A DNA stretch of 64,000 bases. Source: Rhizophagus irregularis (taxonomy: Eukaryota; Glomeromycota; Glomeromycetes; Glomerales; Glomeraceae). The stretch lies in the NCBI RefSeq assembly GCF_026210795.1, contig NC_089447.1:3846501-3910500 (forward strand). Reading direction: 5' to 3'. Position 1 is the stretch's first letter. The number at the start of each line of letters is the position of its first letter. Position numbers and translations under genes: made by a program. A model generated the notes under the pieces. That model made no database searches. It worked only from the letters and a program-made list of their open reading frames with translations, and was not told where the DNA came from. Positions 45,511 through 56,300 of this stretch are shown piece after piece.

Positions 45511-46787
45511 CTAAATTATTAATAATTAAATTAATAATTTTAACCGGTTATTTTTATATAAATTTCTTTATTTATAATAGCAATAAAAAAAACTAGTTTA
45601 TTTAGTTTATTTGAGGGTTTTTTTTTGGATTATTCTTTTTTTCTCCATTTTCTCTATTTTTCTCCACCGTAAATCACCACATTCACCACCGCAGTTATAT
45701 ACGCCAAAAAAAAAAAGGATCGATCAAATATTTATCGTATGATATTGAAAAGAAAATCAATTATTTATCAAATGATAAGATAATTTGAAACGCGAAAAAA
45801 AAAAGAAAAATATGAAAAAAAAATTTTTTTTTAAGTAATTCAAATGTTTAATTTTGAATTACCTATAAGTATAATCGGTTCCTAACTTGAATCCGATCAT
45901 CATAAACAAATACGTGAGAAACAAACAAACAATTTACTTTCGAATGCAATAAAAGTACAAATAATAAAATAAAATTTTTTTTTTTTTTTTTTTTTTTTTG
46001 ATTAAAAAAAAATTTTAGGGATTATTTCAATCACGTGTATCAGAGTGTCAAATATTTCGACCAATCGGATAATATTCTTGTTTTTTTTTGAAAATTATCA
46101 AAAAAAAAAAAATGTTAGCTGTTAGTTATTGTATAATTTAATCCTTATTAAAGAATTTAATTTATTTTATTTTAGAAAAAAAAGTAAATAATATATAAAT
46201 TTTTTTTTTTATTCTTTCCATATTAAAAAAGCCTATGTGATTATTATATATACAACTTGCGATGTGTGAATTATAATAGGTCCGAACTATATGTTCGAAA
46301 TTATTTTGAACTATATGTTGTAATTGACTATATGTTGTAAATTACGTCTATTTTAAAAAAAATAAAATAATTATGTAAAAACAAAAAAAATGTTTACATA
46401 AAACGATAAAGAAATTTCGAAAAAAAAACGACGACGAAATAATAATAAAAAAAAAAAAAAGATTTTTTTTTTTTTTAAGAACGAATAGGTTAAAAATCGA
46501 TCTCGGTTGAACGAAAAAGTTTTTTAGGTGGAAAAAAAAAAAAAATTAAAATAATAAATTGCCAAACATGTATACATGTATAAGAAAAGTTATGATTTTT
46601 TTTTTTTAGGTGTAATAATAATTAAAAAAAAAACTTAGAATTGGCGTATATACTGTATAAATAACTATATTTAAAGTAAATTGTTTAGAATTTAAAATAA
46701 TTAAAATATATATAATAAGAAAAAAAAAAGCTTATAAGAATGATGTAATTATTGGTAATAATAATGTCCTAATACTTTGCCCATAAA

Positions 46788-47387
46788 TTATGAACATTTT
46801 TGTAATATCCTCTCCAATCGTTCCATATTTTCTTCCATTCCCTTTATCAAGTAGATAACATTTTGATAAATCATCTTGAGTTCATCATCCATTACATCAT
46901 TTCCACAATTTATTCTATCATCAACTTCAACTTCTGCCATTTGACCATCAAGTTTGTGCATAACACTTTCAAGTTCGTCAACTCTTGCAAACATTTGTTC
47001 AACTAAAATAAAGAAAAAAAATATTTGAGCTTTGTGTTATAAAGAAAAAAAAACGAAATTGAGCGCGTATTTTGAATGATTTACCTCCTTCTTTCAATAT
47101 ATTCATAAAATCGCTCTCTTTAATAGCGCACGCGTGTAAATTTGATTGTAGGTAATAAAGTTTTTGCCTCATTTTACAGGGCACAAGGGATGAAGAAGCG
47201 GAATGGTTATCGATTGAGTAGATTCTTTGTGGTTTGCCCATGTTTAGATTGAACTCGTTGGTGAAGGATTCAATTAAAGAAGTCTGAAATACAATTGATT
47301 ATTATTAAAAGAATTTGGTTGTAACGGAAAAACCCGTAGTGAATTACAAATGCTTTGTCGAAAAGTTTTTTCACTTCTGATTACCAT
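46788..47387 (-). CDS. Small coiled-coil protein, function unknown
   Basis: Two exons are well supported: 47283-47085 and 47002-46788, joined by a GTAAAT...TTTTAG intron in phase 1. A putative first exon 47387-47334 begins at an ATG and keeps phase over a 50-bp intron, but its donor (GTTTTT) is poor, so the start is uncertain. The protein would be about 155 residues. The C-terminal half (FARVDELESVMHKLDGQMAE, ELKMIYQNVIYLIKGMEENM, ERLERILQKCS) has heptad-like Leu/Met/Ile spacing and should form a coiled coil. The N-terminal part contains TSLIESFTNEFNLN and SLVPCKMRQKLYYLQSNLHA. No family recognised. It may be a small subunit of a larger complex. Confidence 0.55.
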
Positions 47388-50300
47388 AGGGTCTAAATGG
47401 TTATGTTTGATGATTTTTATTTTTTTTATTTTTTTTTATTTTTTTATTTTTTATTTTTGTTAAGAGATTAAAAAGGTGTTTAATAAGGGATTTTTTTTTT
47501 TTAAATTAATTAATGTTTATATTTTAAATTTTTTTTTTTTGTTTTTTTTTTAAAAAAAAAATAATTTATTAAACGAAAAAAAAAACGGTGCGTAAAAAAG
47601 AGGTTGGCGAAAAGGCAAGGTGAGTTAAATGTTGAAAAAAAGCGTCAATTTATTAAAATTATTATGAATGAAATGAATATATTATATTAGTTTTACCAAA
47701 TTACTGGTTTTCATAAACTTTAAACAAAGAAACACAACATTTAGTCGGTCCGTGAGCAGATTTCTTTCGACGTTTGACTTGCCAACTTGACGCACGTGTT
47801 ACGTAGCACGTATCGGTGAAAAAAAAAACGGAGTTTTTCTATCTCAATTATGATTGGTCATGTTTTGAAATTATTATTAGCCCCTGTTATAATGTTTTTT
47901 TAATTTAATACAAAGGATTTAATAAAAAAAACCTGATTTTTTTAAAATGGAATTTTTTCATTGGTTTAAGATTAAGCATTGTTTTTTTTTTTTCACAATC
48001 GCCTAATCTAACCGAATATAACCAAAAAAAAAGATAAAGAAAATTTCAATAACCGCTTTTTAGTGTTGAAGGAATTGTTTGCATATTTTTTAATATATAT
48101 AATTTTTTTTTTTTTTTTTTTTTTTTTTATAAAAGATAAGCTTTTCAGGAATTAAAATGATAATGAATGATAACTGATGATAACCGGAAAGGTTTATTTT
48201 TGATAATCAAAAAAAAAAATGTACGCCAAATTAAAATCCAATCAATTTAAGTTTTAAATGTAATGCTATCAAAAGAAAACGTAAAACCAACATTTGGGGA
48301 AACATGGAAAAAAAAATTTTCAACTGAGAAAAAAAAATTTTTTTTTTTTTTTAAACAAAAAAAAAAGCTATTATTAGTATCATTAGTATGACAATTTATT
48401 GTCTATCCGATTTTCCATGAAAATTCCATGGAAGATCGATTAATTTAGCAGAATCCGTGATTTGAATAACCAGAGAATTATTTAAAAAGGTCTAGTATGA
48501 CTTACACTGTACCTTATCAATTATACAATTATATAACTCGGCAGGTTTGTTTTTTTCTTAGCTAAAAGATTTGGTTTGATTGTGATACATAACAATAATA
48601 AAAAAGAATGAATGATATCTATATTATTATTTTTTTGAAGCGTTACACAAAAATAGTAACGTCATTGCGACCATGAATTTTTTTTCTTTTTGAATTTTTT
48701 TTTTCAATAAATAAAATAAAAAAGAAATTTCTATTTTAAAAATGATCCAATTTTTTTTACTTGTTTAAAAAAAAAAAATTCCAAGTTCCTAAAATAAAAT
48801 GATGGTTCAATGCATTTTCATGCATGGGAAAAAAATTTCATTTTTAACCATTTTTTTTTTTAATGTAAACATAATAATATTATTATTTAAAGTTTTTTCG
48901 TGAGACTTTTTTTTTTATTTTTAATTCACATGTTTATTTTAATTTAAAGTTTTTACGTGTGTTGCAAACATTCAACACGTGATTTTATATATTATTATAT
49001 ACGAATACTTTTTTACTTTACTTACTTTCAATTTAACCCATTTTAGAAAGTTTCAAGATAAAAAAAAGTCTCAATGTTAATAACGATAAAAGGAGATACG
49101 ATAAAACGACAAGTATAGCATGAGATACAAAGCCAGATACAAAGCCACATTACCTTTAATATTTTAAAATTTAAGATATTGCTGTCTAATTGTGCTAATT
49201 GTGTTAATTGTATTAATTGTGGTCTGGGCAAAGGCATCAAAGAATATTTAAAGTTAAATAAAGTTAATATAAAAATGATCGAATGTATTAGTACTAAGCG
49301 TCAATAAACGGTAACCTAGTATTGAAAGAATGTATATTAAAAATAAGACTTACTTAGACTTACGCCTTTTATTTCATTATTATAATGGATTTTTTTCCAA
49401 TTGTGTACATATATATATATAGAGAGCCGGTTACAACTTTTAAAAAGTTCTTGGCGATAAAAATTTAGTTTAGTAATTAGTTCAATTGATGACGAAATAT
49501 AATAAATGACATGGGTAATGATGATAATAACATGGGTAATATTTTTTTTTAAATGAAAGACCAAAAATTATTTTAAGGTTAGATATCTTTGTTAAGATAC
49601 CATATATGTTTAGAATTGCATATGATGATTTCCTTCAAACGGTTTATTACATTGTTTTTTTTTCGTGATAAAAATGTTTTCCCTCAAAAAAGTTCTGTTA
49701 CATAATAGATGACGATATGGCGGATCTGAAAAAACTTACATCCCTTGTAATCTTGTATTTCCCTGTGTACCTTTGTATTCCCTGTAATCCTTTGTCATCC
49801 CCAATCAATTATGTAGGGTTCTGCATAATTGCATTTCTTACATTGAATTAACGGGCACCACCGGCCTTATCATACCTTGATTGGTCGAAATGATTGATTT
49901 AGGTTATTGTGTCATTGTGTAATTTACTATTATTTTTTTTTTTCGCGCGGTTTTTGAAAAAAAAAAATTATTATTTTTTTTTTCTTTCATAATTTTAATG
50001 CATTATACTTTGTTCTATTTAGTCTATTTAGTCTATTTCTCGGTAAATGAAAAACCCAAAAGTTCGCGATACACCGAATTGAATTTTCAAATATAGAAAC
50101 TTGTAATAATAATATCCGATTTAAAATTTCCATATTTTGATTATAAAGAGAAAAAAGAAGGTTTAAAAACTTTAAAAAAAGTCATATGTAATTAGAAAAT
50201 CAATTCAATTAATTATTTTTTTTGAAACCTTGATTAAAGTTTAAAAAAAATTTTTTAGAATGTTTTTGAAACTTTCCGTTGCCTTTGAAACTTTTCCGTT

Positions 50301-51904
50301 GCATCATTCCCGTTGCATTACGGCGTAATTATTCCCGTAAATTTTTTTTTTTTGAATGAATTCTTTTTTTTCGAAAAAGTGAAATGAACCATTTTTGTTC
50401 AATTTTTTTTACTTTTTTTTTCTTTTTTTCTTTTTTTTGAATAAATATTTTTTTTTTACGTAAACATTTTTACGTAATTAAAATATTTTAAAAATACTTT
50501 TTATATTATGAAACGCGAAGCTTTCATTTTTACGTGACAGTATGTAAATGAACTTTTTGTAGGTATAATAAAACCATTAAATAAAGTTAACTTTGTTAGG
50601 TATTTTTTTATCAAAAGAATAATAGGTAAAAAAAAATCAATTTGAATTTTTCTTTAAAAAAATTTAAGGGGATCCGGGGCGCATTTGTTTTTGAAACACA
50701 AAAAAAGAAAAAAATTAAAATACCTAAATAACTAACATTTCTAATTTGAGCAAGGTTTAAGGAAGCACAAATAACACAAATTCATAACAGGTTTCTCACG
50801 CATGAACATTTGTTTCATCTCCCCTTTTTTAAAGTTTATTAAAAAAGTTATTAATTATACATATAATAAAAGATTGTTTTAAAAAACATCTAATCATGAT
50901 AACGTTATTTTTATTTTTTTTTATCGTATGATTGTTATGATTATTATTCTATATTATTATTATTCTATTAAAATTTTCTTTAAAAAATATATGTTTCTCT
51001 TTTAGATCTCATTAATAAAATGAATAAATTTTTTTTTTTTGCGCCATAAAAAATCTTTTAGTAATTCGTAATTTGGCGTGATATTTTTTTTTAACATGTG
51101 AAAAAAAAGGCGTTTCGGAAAATTCCAATCGAAAGTGGTCCCAAATATTGGAATATCATGAATTTTTACTTTTTTTGCAATAATTGACCTTTAAGTTTGT
51201 ATGAAAATGGCGCGCGTTTTATTTATTGGCTAATTAGTATAACGCGAATATTTCGGTTTTTGCCGAAATAAAAATGATGTGCTATAATGTTTTTTTAATG
51301 ACGCGTTATTAACTTTTGCGCGTTATGAGGGCGCATGGTCCGCATGGTCTCTGCGTTATGAGATCTTTAAAATCATTAGGTCTTTGCGCATTATAGTGCA
51401 TTATGGTGCATTATAAGGTCTTTGTGTCTTATTAGGTAGGTATTATAGGTATTGGTATTATAAGTATTACTGAATGTTTCAAAGTCTTTAATGACTCTGT
51501 GTATCATCTCAGATCTCTCTCTTTCTTTCCTTCAAAATATTGGATCGTCGTCTAGATTGTAACAGGGAATAAATGAAGATGTGAGAAAAATAACATACGG
51601 ATCATCGCTTACTAATTCTTTTTGAGAAAGCACTCAGCTGCTTTTGATTTACATACAGCAATTACAACATGTAAGTACAGTATGAAAAATTGTATAATCG
51701 AAAAAATTACTCTGTAAATCGTAAGATTCAATTTTGATCAAAGATTTGAAGATTTCATATATATAAATATATATTGATTATATATATATATATGTATAAA
51801 ATTATAAAATTAAAAAATTTAAAAATTTATTATAAACTAATTTATTATATATGTAAAGTAGTATTAATATTAATTTTTAATGTTGTGGAAAAGTGTGGAA
51901 AAAG
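47388..51904. other. Long gene-poor A/T-rich region
   Basis: Dominated by poly-A and poly-T runs and T/A tracts (47529-47561, 48102-48128, 48338-48366 and others). The ORF at 49043-49240 (-) reflects a short TAATTGTGCTAATTGTGTTA repeat. At 51180-51450 the composition is more balanced, with repeated words GCGTTATGAG and GTGCATTATGG. At 51520-51670 a stretch ending CAACAT|GTAAGTACAG could be a non-coding first exon of something on the plus strand, but no downstream exon was found. Confidence 0.35.
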
Positions 51905-52165
51905 AAAAAAATTTGTTATTAGAAAAAAAGAATTTATTTAAAAAGAATTTGTTATTATTTAAAAAAGGATTTATTAAAAAGAATTTGTTAAAAAGAATTT
52001 GTTTAAAAAGAATTTGTTATTAGAAAAAAAGAATTTGTTTAAAAAGAATTTGTTATTAGAAAAAGGAATTTGTTAAAAAGATTTTGTTATTATAAAAAAG
52101 GATTTATTAAAGGATTTATTAAAAAGAAATTGTTATTAGAAAAAAGAATTTGTTAAAAAATTTTT
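51905..52165. repeat. Tandem AAAAAGAATTTGTTATTAG repeat
   Basis: About a dozen degenerate copies of a 13-19 bp unit AAAAAGAATTTG(TTATTAG). Strongly strand-asymmetric in purines. It lies upstream of a short open frame and downstream of the protein kinase gene. Confidence 0.8.
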
Positions 52166-52552
52166 AAAACGGAACTTTTCATTACGGAACTTTCATTACA
52201 AAACTTTCATTACGAAACTTTCATTTCATTACGAAAGTTTCATTATCGTTATATATTTAAGAAAAGAAGAAAAAAAATTTTTTTTTAAAAAAAAAATCGG
52301 TTTGAAACGTTGATTTATATTAAGTTTCTGGCACTTTGTATACTATTTATATTATTTGTAATTTGCTTTCTATTACGAATGAAAAAAAGTGTATATACCA
52401 CGCTTGTAATATCTCGAAATTTCGTTAACGGTATTGACCGATTAGTTTATTATTTTAGATGGCACAATCTTCAAATGATGAGATTGATGACATCGTATCT
52501 ATATCTAAAAAAAAAATAAAAAAAAATATCAATATTATTCTTTCTTTTAAAC

Positions 52553-52700
52553 ATATGTAAACATATGTAAACATATATAAACATCAAACACATCAAACAT
52601 CATATAGTATATATAAACATCAGTAACATCAGTATGTATAAACATCAGTAACATCAGTATATATAAACATCACTATTTATAAACATCAGTATATACAAAC
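52553..52700. repeat. AAACATATGT / AAACATCAGT tandem repeat overlapping the kinase stop
   Basis: Copies of TAAACATATG turn into TATAAACATCAGTAACATCA units and continue past 52654, the end of the kinase gene. The last residues of the kinase (LYILMFINSDVYIY) are therefore repeat-coded. Confidence 0.8.
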
Positions 52701-54111
52701 CATTTGAATAATAAATGCTATGTGTTCGACTTTCCCAAATACTTTGAACTTGAATCGGATATTTATTATCCTCTTTCTCTTTAATATAATTTTTTAAAAA
52801 ATTATATTTTTCTTCATTTTCATTTGTTATAACTTCAGTAAAAAATGTTAAAAGTTCTTGAGCATTTGGTCTTTCTTTAGGATCCTCATTCCAACAACGT
52901 TTCATTAATAAATTATATTCTATTGGAATATCTAATATCTTTCTTGGACGTTCACCTTCTATGATGGCCAAATGCAATTGTATTTCATCATCATAATCTT
53001 TAAATGGAGGTGATGAACTGGCAATCATCCACATCAACATTCCAAAAGCATAAATATCCGAAGCAGTAGTGTAATTACCTTCTTTAAGTACTTCAGGTGC
53101 CATAAATGGTGTATTCCCATATATTTGATTATTGGATGATGATGGAGGTCCTGAGAGTCCAAAATCTGATAACCAATATTGATTCTCTCGAATTAAAACA
53201 TTTCCTGGATGAAGATCACGATGTAATAATCCTTTGGAATGAAGTTGTGTTAAACCGTTGGCAATAAACCAGAATGCTTGATAAACATCTTTCCAAGTCA
53301 ATCTTTCAGAACAGAATTCCCAAAGATTGCAAACCATTGGACGAAGAACTAACATCAAATTCTTTAAATTTGTACTTTCATCTCTTGTTACTCCGTATAA
53401 AGTGACCGCATGATTACCCCAAAATGATGCTCTGATATGGATTTGAAGCTAAAAAAACAAATTATTAATGTTAGATATACAATTTCACTTTAAATCTTTA
53501 AATCTCAAATCTCGCTTTAAATTTACATATACCTCATTAAAGGATTTTTCATCATACATATATGAATCGGGAAGACGTTTAAGAATAACAGGTATAGGAC
53601 CCGTTCTAAGAAATGAATCAGTTTCAGAAGAAAAAGTAATAATCTTTCCTTTTTTCCATTTTGCATTAAAAATTGTAGCAAAACCACCTCTTGTTTTTTC
53701 TTTAATATCATCTAAATCTTTATAAGGAATCCATTCAGGAAAATGACCAGGTAAAGGATAATCAATTTGAGAATTTTGAATAGTTTTATCAAGTACCATA
53801 ATACCTGATGTCCATTTATTAAAATTTTCAATTAAAATATTTCTAACACAATGTTCACAATTTAAATTAGTACGACCTTTTAAATTACATTTATTACAAT
53901 AATATTTAAAATCATTATTTTCTTTTAAATTATAAGTATCAAGACCACGTATTATATCTTTTTTAGCTTCTAATTTTTCTTGTGAATTTAATAAATTATC
54001 ATTATCAAGAATTTCCAAAACTTTTTTTGCTACTTGTTCATTTATTATTATTGTTCCTCCTGCTTTAAAACAACTTTCAACAATTTTACAATTTATTAAC
54101 CCGTAATTCAT
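52654..54111 (-). CDS. Protein kinase with N-terminal zinc-ribbon-like motif
   Basis: Two exons (54111-53533, 53448-52654) give 457 residues. An N-terminal region has a Cys4 ribbon, YCNKCNLKGRTNLNCEHC (C72, C75, C85, C88). The kinase domain follows: glycine-loop-like RGGFATIF (141-148), ATP-binding lysine in VILKRL (K178), catalytic loop HRDLHPGN (269-276), DFG at 288-290, APE at 310-312, YGNTPFMAPEVLKEGNYTTA, SDIYAFGMLMWMIASSSPPF and MKRCWNEDPKERPNAQELL. All key residues are present, so it should be active. It belongs to the large TKL-like kinase families expanded in glomeromycetes; target unknown. The C-terminal 15 or so residues come from a tandem repeat. Confidence 0.92.
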
Positions 54112-55058
54112 AATTGTATATTATATAGTATGTATATTGTATATTGTATATTGTATATATGAGATTGAAAAAAATACTGTAAAAATGTAAAAATCTTTTT
54201 GGTTATATGAAAAAAGATTTCAATAATAATAATAATAATAATAATAAATTCTCGTTAAAAAAAATTTGCTAAAATTTTCAAAATTTTCAAAATTTTATAT
54301 AAAAAAAAAAAATAATTTACTTTTGGATCACGAACTGACGAACTGTGCATGCACCACCACCAACTTACACTTATTAAATGTCGTCGATGTCGATCGATCT
54401 TTTTTTTTTTTGTCGAATTCTTAAAAAACAACACTTTAAAATTGGTTATCCATCCGAATACAGACTAGTTTGTGCAATGTCTCCTAACTTTATCTAAAAA
54501 TAATTTGTTTATACTAAACATAATTCTAACTATTTTTTGATTAATTGATACTTAATTACTTATTTGTTTGGATTTTTGAATTAATAATTAATTTGGTTTT
54601 TTTTTTTTTAGGTTTATTTTTATTGGTACAAAATCTCTTTCAAAAGATCTTGAAATAATTAATGTTACAATTTACTAAGCATAGAAATTTCTAATTTCTA
54701 ATTTCAATTTTCCATTTTGTATGACGCGGTTTTTATTTTTTTTAGTAGGATAATAACTAAATTATAATAAATTTAATATATTTGAATATTAAATTTGATT
54801 GAATATTGTTATTAATAATATCGTACATTACGTAAGCTAATTAAATGTACTGCAATACAATAGGTTAGACCGCCGTATGACGAGGGACATGGTACCCCGG
54901 GTATCTTGCAAATTGCAAATTGATCATTATTATATCTATATCACTCTATAAATCGAATTTTTATTAATGAATAGAATAAAAGTTTGTATAATTATGTATA
55001 AATATATAAGTAAAATTAGATTTTTTTAAATAATGAAATCAATAAAAAATGAACTATT
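54112..55058. other. Upstream region of the kinase gene and spacer
   Basis: Begins with TATATTGTATATTG repeats and an (AAT)n run (54223-54245) just upstream of the kinase start. A GGACATGGTACCCCGGGTATC word at 54886-54905 resembles one at 56455-56475 and may mark ends of a dispersed repeat. No gene. Confidence 0.35.
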
Positions 55059-55066
55059 TTTTTTCA

Positions 55067-55276
55067 GGCTAAAGATATGAATGGGTACTTTGATCTGGTA
55101 GGGTCCGCAAACGGCACAACATACGGGTACTATTATGACAAATTTGGTGAAACAAAAAAGTGCCTTTGTTATGTAAATTCAACTCAGCCCATGATTTCTG
55201 TGATGACCTTTGATGAACCTTTATTTGATGAATATTTCATTGTTCCTTGGATCGGGTCAGGTTCATTTCACCGGTA
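55067..55276 (+). other. Isolated exon-like open frame
   Basis: A good 3' splice site (TTTTTTTTCAG ending at 55066) is followed by a frame reading AKDMNGYFDLVGSANGTTYG, then YYYDKFGETKKCLCYVN and EPLFDEYFIVPWIGSGSFHR, with a stop at 55275-55277. The codon pattern looks coding, but no upstream exon or start fits. It may be the last exon of a lost gene. Family unknown. Confidence 0.35.
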
Positions 55277-55301
55277 ATCATTTCATCCGACAATTATTTA
55301 C

Positions 55302-55978
55302 CCCTATAAAAAATAAGTGTCCGGAAATTGTCCAGAAATTGTCCGGAAAATTTGTCTAAATAATTGTCCGGAAAATGTCCAGAAAATGCCAGGTACCATG
55401 TCCAGAAATTGTTCCGAAAACACACTCGTTTCCGGACACTCATTTTGTCCAGAATTTGTCCGGAAATTGACCTGAAATATTTTTTCATAAAATTTGGCCC
55501 AAAAAGATGATCAACAGGTGACCATCATTATAATTGCTTTTAACTTAAAGTTTTATATCATAGATATATAGTATTTTTGCCTGCTCGGCAAATTTAATTA
55601 GTATGACAAAGAAGGTTATGAATGTCAGTCTTGTGCTTTTTGCATTTTTCTACAAAATTAATTTATCCTTTTTTGGAAGTAGCGTCCAGAATTTGTCCAG
55701 AATTTTTTCATGTCCGGAATTTGTCCAGCTCAAATTATCTGAATTTTTACTATGCCCGGAATTTGTCCAGGTTTATCCGTCCGGAATTTGTCCAAAATTT
55801 TATACTGGACAAATTCTGGATATATTCTGGACAAAGTCCGGATATGTCAAAATTTTAGGTATCAAATTTGTAGCAGAAAATAGACATTTTCCGGACAATT
55901 TCTGGACATGCCAGATTTATTCTGGACAATTTCCGGACATTTTCGTAGACATTTTCTGGACATTTATTTTTTATAGGG
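55302..55978. mobile_element. Self-complementary element made of GTCCGGAAATT-like units
   Basis: A 677-bp block with inverted ends: the left end begins CCCTATAAAAAATAAGTGTC and the reverse complement of the right end begins CCCTATAAAAAATAAATGTC. Almost the whole interior consists of degenerate 10-12 bp units GTCCGGAAATT / GTCCAGAATTTG. They face one way on the left and middle and the opposite way on the right, so the strand can fold on itself. No transposase. A target duplication could not be fixed with confidence. The ORFs in it are repeat artefacts. It appears nested in another repeat, since TTTCACCGGTAATC-like and TTTCACCGACAAG-like words lie just outside both ends. Confidence 0.7.
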
Positions 55979-56252
55979 ATACGTTTCACCGTCAATTATT
56001 CATTTCACCGACAAGATTATTTTACCGACAGCCATTACGGTTGTGAGTTGCGGTTGTGAGTTGCGGGTTGCGATTAGTAAGGCTTAGTTGCGGCCACATC
56101 TTTACCCCTTATCCTAACCTTATCCTAATCCTAACCCTAATTTCCTTACCCCAAATCTTGTGATCGTTGGCGAAACATTTGTCTGCGAAATGACCCTGTC
56201 GGTGAAACGCTTGTCGGAGATATAATTGTCGGAGATATAGTTGTCGGAAACT
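55979..56252. repeat. Repeat-rich flank with TTTCACCGACA and TGTCGG words
   Basis: Contains inverted families of CATTTCACCGACAAG and GTCGGTGAAACGCTTGTCGG (about 55985-56035 and 56196-56250) and GTTGCGGTTGTGAG tandem copies (56038-56075). It looks like an outer element into which the self-complementary block was inserted. Confidence 0.5.
56104..56140. repeat. Short telomere-like CCTAA tract
   Basis: Reads TTATCCTAACCTTATCCTAA then TCCTAACCCTAA, degenerate copies of CCCTAA, the common fungal telomere unit. Too short and degenerate to be a chromosome end; it lies inside repeat DNA. Confidence 0.5.
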
Positions 56253-56300
56253 CTTTGAATCACCGTCACTTTTACTTGAATCTTCATTTTCTCCAATGAT
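56253..56300 (-). pseudogene. Stray copy of the ABC transporter last exon
   Basis: These 48 bases match 59613-59663 within the last exon of the HMT1-type gene with about five substitutions and one 3-bp gap. The minus strand would read IIGENEDSSKSDGDSK against [17 protein letters not shown] in the gene. The similarity stops abruptly on both sides. It is a local partial duplication, fused to the end of the repeat block to its left. Confidence 0.7.

Larger units (their letters stand above)
43423..46787. other. Long low-complexity intergenic region
   Basis: No gene seen. Contains TTTCTGAGACCGCCCATCAA near 43470 with a partial inverted match near 43600 (CTGATGGGCCTAATCC), tandem arrays at 44211-44291 and 45360-45510, a T/A tract at 44648-44672 and many poly-A/poly-T runs (for example 45973-46000). 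The ORFs at 44467-44700 and 44688-44900 are repeats of ATT/TTA codons. Confidence 0.4.

Noticed and set aside
48990-49260. Minus-strand ORF starting MMPLPRPQLIQLTQLAQL
   Set aside because: Caused by short TAATTGTG repeats; no coding signature.
52459-52560. Short open frame MAQSSNDEIDDIVSIS followed by Lys/Asn-rich codons
   Set aside because: Preceded by a TTTTAG that could be a splice acceptor, but it quickly enters poly-A and repeat DNA; too short to support a gene.
55603-56046. 147-codon ORF across the GTCCGGAAATT element
   Set aside because: Codons simply follow the repeat unit (PEFVQ, SGQ, ILDIFWT); no protein family.
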